Assembly: GCA_002293315.1 (NCBI GenBank)
Contig: DBCZ01000030.1
Coordinates: 173 to 14,190 of the forward strand
Reading direction: 5' to 3'
Length of the DNA stretch: 14,018 nt
DNA from: Ruminococcaceae bacterium UBA945
GTDB lineage: Bacteria; Bacillota; Clostridia; Oscillospirales; Acutalibacteraceae
This document shows positions 13,966-14,018 of the stretch, one piece after another; position 1 is the first letter of the stretch; every line of letters begins with the position of its first letter. The translations under genes and the position numbers were made by a program. The notes beneath the pieces were generated by a model. The model was not told where the DNA came from. It did no database searches and saw only the letters and a program-made list of their open reading frames with translations.

Positions 13966-13976
13966 CGCGGTCATTT
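13960..13976 (+). other. Small hairpin on the cupin stop codon
   Basis: AAATGAC / GTCATTT, 7-bp stem with GCG loop, includes the TGA stop and is followed by one further T and AGCC. Probably part of the 3'-end structure; too weak alone to call a terminator. Confidence 0.4.
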
Positions 13977-13989
13977 TAGCCGAAAATCG

Positions 13990-14018
13990 ACGGGTGGGAA
14001 AAATTTCTCACCCGTTTT
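13990..14018 (+). terminator. Intrinsic terminator after the cupin gene
   Basis: Stem ACGGGTGGGAA / TTCTCACCCGT, 11 bp with one G-U and a 4-base loop (13990-14015), followed by T's to the window end. It lies 25 bases past the cupin stop. Confidence 0.8.

Noticed and set aside
13594..13974. Minus-strand open frame (126 codons) opposite the cupin
   Set aside because: The plus frame has the full cupin/KdgF motif set; the antisense frame is a by-product of high G+C and has no recognisable motif.

Overview
The window looks like chromosomal DNA of a mid-GC Firmicute, most likely a gut-type Clostridia. The pointers are strong AGGAGG-type ribosome binding sites before nearly every gene, clean intrinsic terminators, an SLH-domain surface protein, and a YesN-type regulator beside an LplABC/YtcQ-type sugar ABC transporter without its own ATPase. 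The genus cannot be named from this sequence. No tRNA, rRNA, CRISPR array, transposase or phage gene was seen.

Left part (1-7249): six genes all on the minus strand, mostly as single units separated by terminators and promoters. In transcription order they are a metallo-beta-lactamase-fold hydrolase, a voltage-gated K+ channel, a GH3 glycosidase, a MATE exporter, a secreted SLH-domain protein, and an ABC-F ATPase cut off by the window edge. Two control regions stand out. The SLH gene has a near-consensus promoter whose spacer contains a run of eight G. The ABC-F gene has a strong promoter followed by a 23-residue leader peptide and several competing RNA helices, the layout of an antibiotic-responsive attenuator.

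Right part (7250-13516): a carbohydrate-uptake locus. A YesN-like two-component regulator (plus strand) converges on a minus-strand operon of solute-binding lipoprotein, two permeases and a serine esterase. The related B. subtilis YtcQ/YteP/YtcP system imports pectic (rhamnogalacturonan) oligosaccharides; the substrate here is inferred only. No sensor kinase and no transporter ATPase are present in the window. Two repeats decorate this region: an AT-rich long palindrome between regulator and esterase, and a 42/43-base tandem repeat that copies the stop-codon end of the second permease.

Right end (13624-14018): a small KdgF-like cupin on the plus strand, divergent from the transporter. It is much richer in G+C than everything else and has no Shine-Dalgarno sequence, so it looks foreign, although its predicted role in unsaturated uronate metabolism fits a pectin locus. 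I see no completely new system. The best candidates for follow-up are the ABC-F leader, the homopolymer promoter and the tandem gene-end repeat.
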